A stretch of DNA of 64,000 bases from NCBI RefSeq assembly GCF_001653335.1, contig NZ_CP015079.1:3286001-3350000 (forward strand), given 5' to 3'. Source of the DNA: Nocardioides dokdonensis FR1436. Its GTDB lineage: Bacteria; Actinomycetota; Actinomycetes; Propionibacteriales; Nocardioidaceae. Shown in pieces: positions 61,345-64,000 of the stretch; within the stretch, counting starts at the first letter, position 1; each line of letters opens with the position of its first letter. The position numbers and the translations under genes are program-made. Under the pieces are notes generated by a model. That model had not been told where the DNA came from, ran no database searches, and saw only the letters and a list, made by a program, of their open reading frames with translations.

Positions 61345-61580
61345 TCCTGAACCCCGGCCCCGGCCGCAGGTCGCTCCGCACTCGTCGATCACGACGTTCA
61401 TGGTCGAGGACCTCGTCGGATCCAGCTACGGTGTCCACGATGACCCAGGCCGAGATCGTGGCCGGAGTGGACTTCGGGCGACCGGGGCCACTGTCGCCGC
61501 AGGCCGGTCGCGGTGACTTCACCATTCCTCAACAGGGCGTGGTCGCCGTCGGCCGCGCCTTCGTCTGCTGAGAGGTCGAC

Positions 61581-62315
61581 GTGGATTCCTTCGTGTCCGA
61601 GGCGGGGCTCGTCGTCCCGGCTGTGACCACCGAGCAGATGCGCGAGGTGGACCGGGTAGCGATCGAGGGGATCGGCCCGAATCTCTACCAGATGATGGAG
61701 AACGCCGGTCGGAACCTGGCGTTGTCGTGCGTGGAGATGCTGGGGGAGGGGTGGGCCACGTCTTCGGTCGTCGTGCTGGCGGGCACCGGCGGCAACGGGG
61801 GCGGCGGGATCTGCGCTGCTCGGCACCTGGCCAACCACGGTGGCCAGGTCACGCTGGTGGTGTCGGACGTCGAGCGCCTGGCGGGCGTGCCTGCCGAACA
61901 GCTCGCGCTCTTCCGGGCCAGTGGCGGTCGGCTGGCCGCCATCGGAGACCTCGGGACCCTCGAGACCTCGCTGACGGTGGATGCCGTGCTGGGCTACAGC
62001 CTCGCGGGGGCACCGCACGGGGCCGCAGCCGACTTGATCGGGTGGATGTCTCAGGGCCCTGCTCCCGTGGTGTCCCTCGACGTCCCCTCCGGTGTCGACG
62101 CCACGACCGGGGAGGCTCCCGGAGTCCACGTGCGGGCCGCGACCACGATGGCCCTGGCCCTGCCCAAGACCGGGCTCGCCGTCGACGCCACCGGTGAGAT
62201 CTGGCTGGCCGACATCGGCATCCCCGCGGGTGTCCTGGAGCGAGCCCGGGTCCGGCCCCCACCGGCGGGCCTCTTCTCGAAGGGGTACCGCGTCCGGCTG
62301 AGCTGGTCCTCCTAG
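61581..62315 (+). CDS. nnrE: NAD(P)H-hydrate epimerase
   Basis: A 244-residue YjeF N-terminal-type enzyme that interconverts R and S forms of hydrated NAD(P)H so a dehydratase can repair them. Motifs are YQMMENAGRNLALSC, the nucleotide loop VVLAGTGGNGGGGICAARHL and SLDVPSGVDATTGEAPG. The dehydratase half (YjeF C-terminal domain) is absent, so repair needs a separate protein. It starts at a GTG with AGAGG upstream and ends overlapping the convergent unknown gene by four bases. Confidence 0.9.
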   Translation: MDSFVSEAGLVVPAVTTEQMREVDRVAIEGIGPNLYQMMENAGRNLALSCVEMLGEGWATSSVVVLAGTGGNGGGGICAARHLANHGGQVTLVVSDVERLAGVPAEQLALFRASGGRLAAIGDLGTLETSLTVDAVLGYSLAGAPHGAAADLIGWMSQGPAPVVSLDVPSGVDATTGEAPGVHVRAATTMALALPKTGLAVDATGEIWLADIGIPAGVLERARVRPPPAGLFSKGYRVRLSWSS

Positions 62316-63058
62316 CCCGCGAGCAGGGACCGGCCCTCGAGCAGGAAGGCGTGGGCTGCGGCGCGCGGATCAGCCTCGGTGACGAGGTCGGAGTACCTGA
62401 GGACCGCCATCCGCCCCGCCGACCAGAAGTCGCTGGACCGCTTCGCGTCCGGGTACCACGGGGCCACGTAGAGGTAGGGCAACGGCTCGGGGCCCGCCGT
62501 GGCATCCGCGGCCACGTCCCCCGGAGAGAAGCCGAAGCTCGCCCGGGTAGTACCAGCAGGATCACCGATCTCGATGGCGGGGTCGAAGTGCTCGGGCCAG
62601 AGCTGGGGTTCGCTGGCGTGCGCGGAGTCGCCGTCGGAGGAGAGCGCGTCCAGGATTCCCCAGCCGAACCCGAACCACGCGGCGAGTGCTGCGGCATCGT
62701 CTGCGTCGATGCCGAGGTCGGCGTCGAGTGGGCCGGGTGCGGGGATGTCGAGGTTCGACGCCCAGGCCACGTCGGGCGCGATGCCGACGAAGGACCCGGC
62801 TGCCGCCAGGGTCGAGAGGCGTTGGTGTCGGTGGCCGGCATCGGAGTGGACGACGAGGTCGACCCCCGCGACCCCAACGGTGGTCATCCCCTCCGGTCCC
62901 GCGAAGGTCGGTGTGACGAGCCCGCCGGGAGCGGCGCGCAGCCCCATCCGGCCCATGGCGTGCCGGCGCGCGGGGCTGACGATGTACGCGGCGACGCGGT
63001 GCAACGCGAGGCGAGTCGCGGGGAACGAGTCCGAGAGCGGGACGAGCGGAGCGTTCAT
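62312..63058 (-). CDS. Uncharacterised protein upstream-coupled to a TPP enzyme
   Basis: A 248-residue soluble protein from the ATG at 63058 (MNAPLVPLSDSFPATRLALH), with AAAGG upstream. The sequence has a fairly conserved look (HRVAAYIVSPARRHAMGRMG, LYVAPWYPDAKRSSDFW), but I cannot name the family. It lies 26 bases downstream of the TPP-enzyme gene on the same strand, so co-transcription is likely. Confidence 0.65.
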   Translation of the reverse strand: MNAPLVPLSDSFPATRLALHRVAAYIVSPARRHAMGRMGLRAAPGGLVTPTFAGPEGMTTVGVAGVDLVVHSDAGHRHQRLSTLAAAGSFVGIAPDVAWASNLDIPAPGPLDADLGIDADDAAALAAWFGFGWGILDALSSDGDSAHASEPQLWPEHFDPAIEIGDPAGTTRASFGFSPGDVAADATAGPEPLPYLYVAPWYPDAKRSSDFWSAGRMAVLRYSDLVTEADPRAAAHAFLLEGRSLLAG

Positions 63059-63084
63059 GGCAGGCGACCTTTGTTCGAGGGCGT

Positions 63085-63999
63085 TCACATCAGCAGTGGA
63101 TCGGTGACGACCTCGACGAGGGACGGGCCGTCATGGGCGAGGGCGGCTGCGACCGCGTCGTGGAGCTGGTCGAGCTGCGTGACGCGGGCGCCGTGTGCGC
63201 CGCAGAGCTGCGCGAAGGCGGCGAAGTCCGGGTTGTGCAGGCTCGTCGCCCACACGTCGAACTCGCCTGCTCGTTGCTCCTTGCTGATCTTGCCCAGCTC
63301 ACTGTTGTTGAGCAGCACGTGGGTGATGTTCATGCCGTACTTGACGGCCGTCGTGAGCTCCATCGCGTACTGGCCGAAGCCTCCGTCGCCCGACACTGAC
63401 ACGACCTTGCGGGAGTCGCCGACGGCGGCCCACGCGCCCATGGCGGCGGGGAACGCGAATCCGATCGAGCCGAGGTAGCCGGACATGAGGACGTCTTGTT
63501 CGGCCACCTCGAAGTAGCGGCCGAACGAGTAGGTGTTGTTGCCGACGTCGACGCAGATCACCGCGTCGTCCGGGACGTGCTCGGACAGCTCGGCGAAGAC
63601 CGAGGCGGCGTTCAGGCCGGCCCCATGGTCATCCGTGCGGCGGCTGGCCTTCTCCTCGCGCCAGATCTGCCAGCGCTCCGCGATGATCGGGCGCTGGTCG
63701 ACGCAGGTGTGTCCGCCGTCGAGACCCTCGGCGAGCAGTCGGGCAGTGGTGGCAACAGCCCCCTGCAGGCCGATGTCGACCGGGTGGTGTCGGCCGATGG
63801 CCATCGGGTCGTGATCGATCTGGATGATCGACTTGTAGGGAGCGATCCCGGTGTGGTTCGAGAAGGAGGCGCCGAACGCGACGACGAGATCGGACTCGTT
63901 CATCAGCCAGCTCGCTACGGGGGTGCCGCTCCGCCCGAGTACGCCGCAGCCGAGCGGGTGGTGGTCCGAGACCGCACCCTTGGCCTTGAACGTCGTGAT
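63085..63999 (-). CDS. Thiamine-diphosphate-dependent enzyme, pyruvate oxidase/acetolactate synthase type (partial)
   Basis: Only the C-terminal 304 residues are in the window; the gene continues past the edge in frame (ITTFKAKGAVSDHHPLGCGV). The middle domain is followed by a clear TPP-binding domain: VSVSGDGGFGQYAMELTTAV with the closing NN in HVLLNNSELG. The protein ends SLVEVVTDPLLM. It belongs to the pyruvate oxidase/acetolactate synthase superfamily; which reaction it catalyses cannot be told from this part. The ATG at 63903 is internal, not the start. Confidence 0.88.
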   Translation of the reverse strand: MTTFKAKGAVSDHHPLGCGVLGRSGTPVASWLMNESDLVVAFGASFSNHTGIAPYKSIIQIDHDPMAIGRHHPVDIGLQGAVATTARLLAEGLDGGHTCVDQRPIIAERWQIWREEKASRRTDDHGAGLNAASVFAELSEHVPDDAVICVDVGNNTYSFGRYFEVAEQDVLMSGYLGSIGFAFPAAMGAWAAVGDSRKVVSVSGDGGFGQYAMELTTAVKYGMNITHVLLNNSELGKISKEQRAGEFDVWATSLHNPDFAAFAQLCGAHGARVTQLDQLHDAVAAALAHDGPSLVEVVTDPLLM

Positions 64000-64000
64000 C

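Noticed and set aside
61440..61571. 43-residue open frame starting MTQAEIVAGVDFGRPG
   Set aside because: It is too short, has no recognised family and no strong ribosome binding site, although the composition is protein-like.
1..64000. CRISPR array
   Set aside because: No regularly spaced identical repeats with unique spacers were seen; the only tandem repeat is the coding array at 50038-50181.

Overview
The window is high-GC DNA with GTG/TTG starts, short intergenic gaps and families (MobF relaxase with a small membrane neighbour, MmpL-type transporter, many TetR regulators, CYP153, DUF6153, SHOCT proteins) typical of Actinobacteria. A Nocardioidaceae-like host is my best guess, but no rRNA or species marker is present. 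Most of the window looks like accessory DNA built from several joined blocks; ordinary chromosome seems to resume only after about 60.1 kb.

Region 1 (1-5.4 kb) is a mobilisation remnant: a MobF/TrwC relaxase-helicase, a small membrane protein, and a frameshifted GIY-YIG-like protein on the opposite strand. Region 2 (5.4-25.5 kb) is a defence island. One apparent transcription unit carries a small HTH regulator and a complete type-1 BREX set (brxA, brxB, brxC, pglX, pglZ, brxL), with a Shedu-like nuclease between pglX and pglZ. A Gabija-like pair (OLD nuclease plus UvrD-like helicase) follows brxL with 4-nt overlaps. A shared palindromic operator lies before the regulator and before brxA. An uncharacterised gene and an XRE/ImmA-IrrE peptidase gene follow.

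Region 3 (25.5-44.7 kb) starts with a tyrosine recombinase and is bounded by two 26-bp near-identical direct repeats. It holds a decayed toxin-antitoxin pair, a P450/TetR/thioesterase locus, an MmpL-like exporter with its TetR repressor, a BtrH-like protein, and a CYP153 alkane-hydroxylase operon (ferredoxin, CYP153, ferredoxin reductase) with a divergent AraC regulator.

Region 4 (45.0-57.5 kb) is the most unusual part. A DUF6153 protein, a sialidase-like lipoprotein, two SHOCT proteins, a Tat-type multicopper oxidase and a DUF305 membrane protein run into a truncated complex I operon: nuoA, a fusion gene, then nuoH, J, K, L, M and N. No NADH-input or Fe-S subunit is present. In their place is a NuoB-like/NuoD-like fusion with no cluster cysteines and a His/Met-rich repeat linker. 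NuoJ is extremely Met-rich, and NuoM and NuoN have changed the usual pumping glutamate. I infer a non-redox, copper-linked membrane machine derived from complex I.

Region 5 (57.6-64 kb) holds a cation/proton antiporter and a K+ channel, then the 3' end of a tRNA-Pro gene followed by a very strong terminator (a likely right-hand attachment site). Beyond it are a truncated flavodoxin, a YdeI-family protein, NAD(P)H-hydrate epimerase, an unknown protein, and a TPP-dependent enzyme cut by the window edge.
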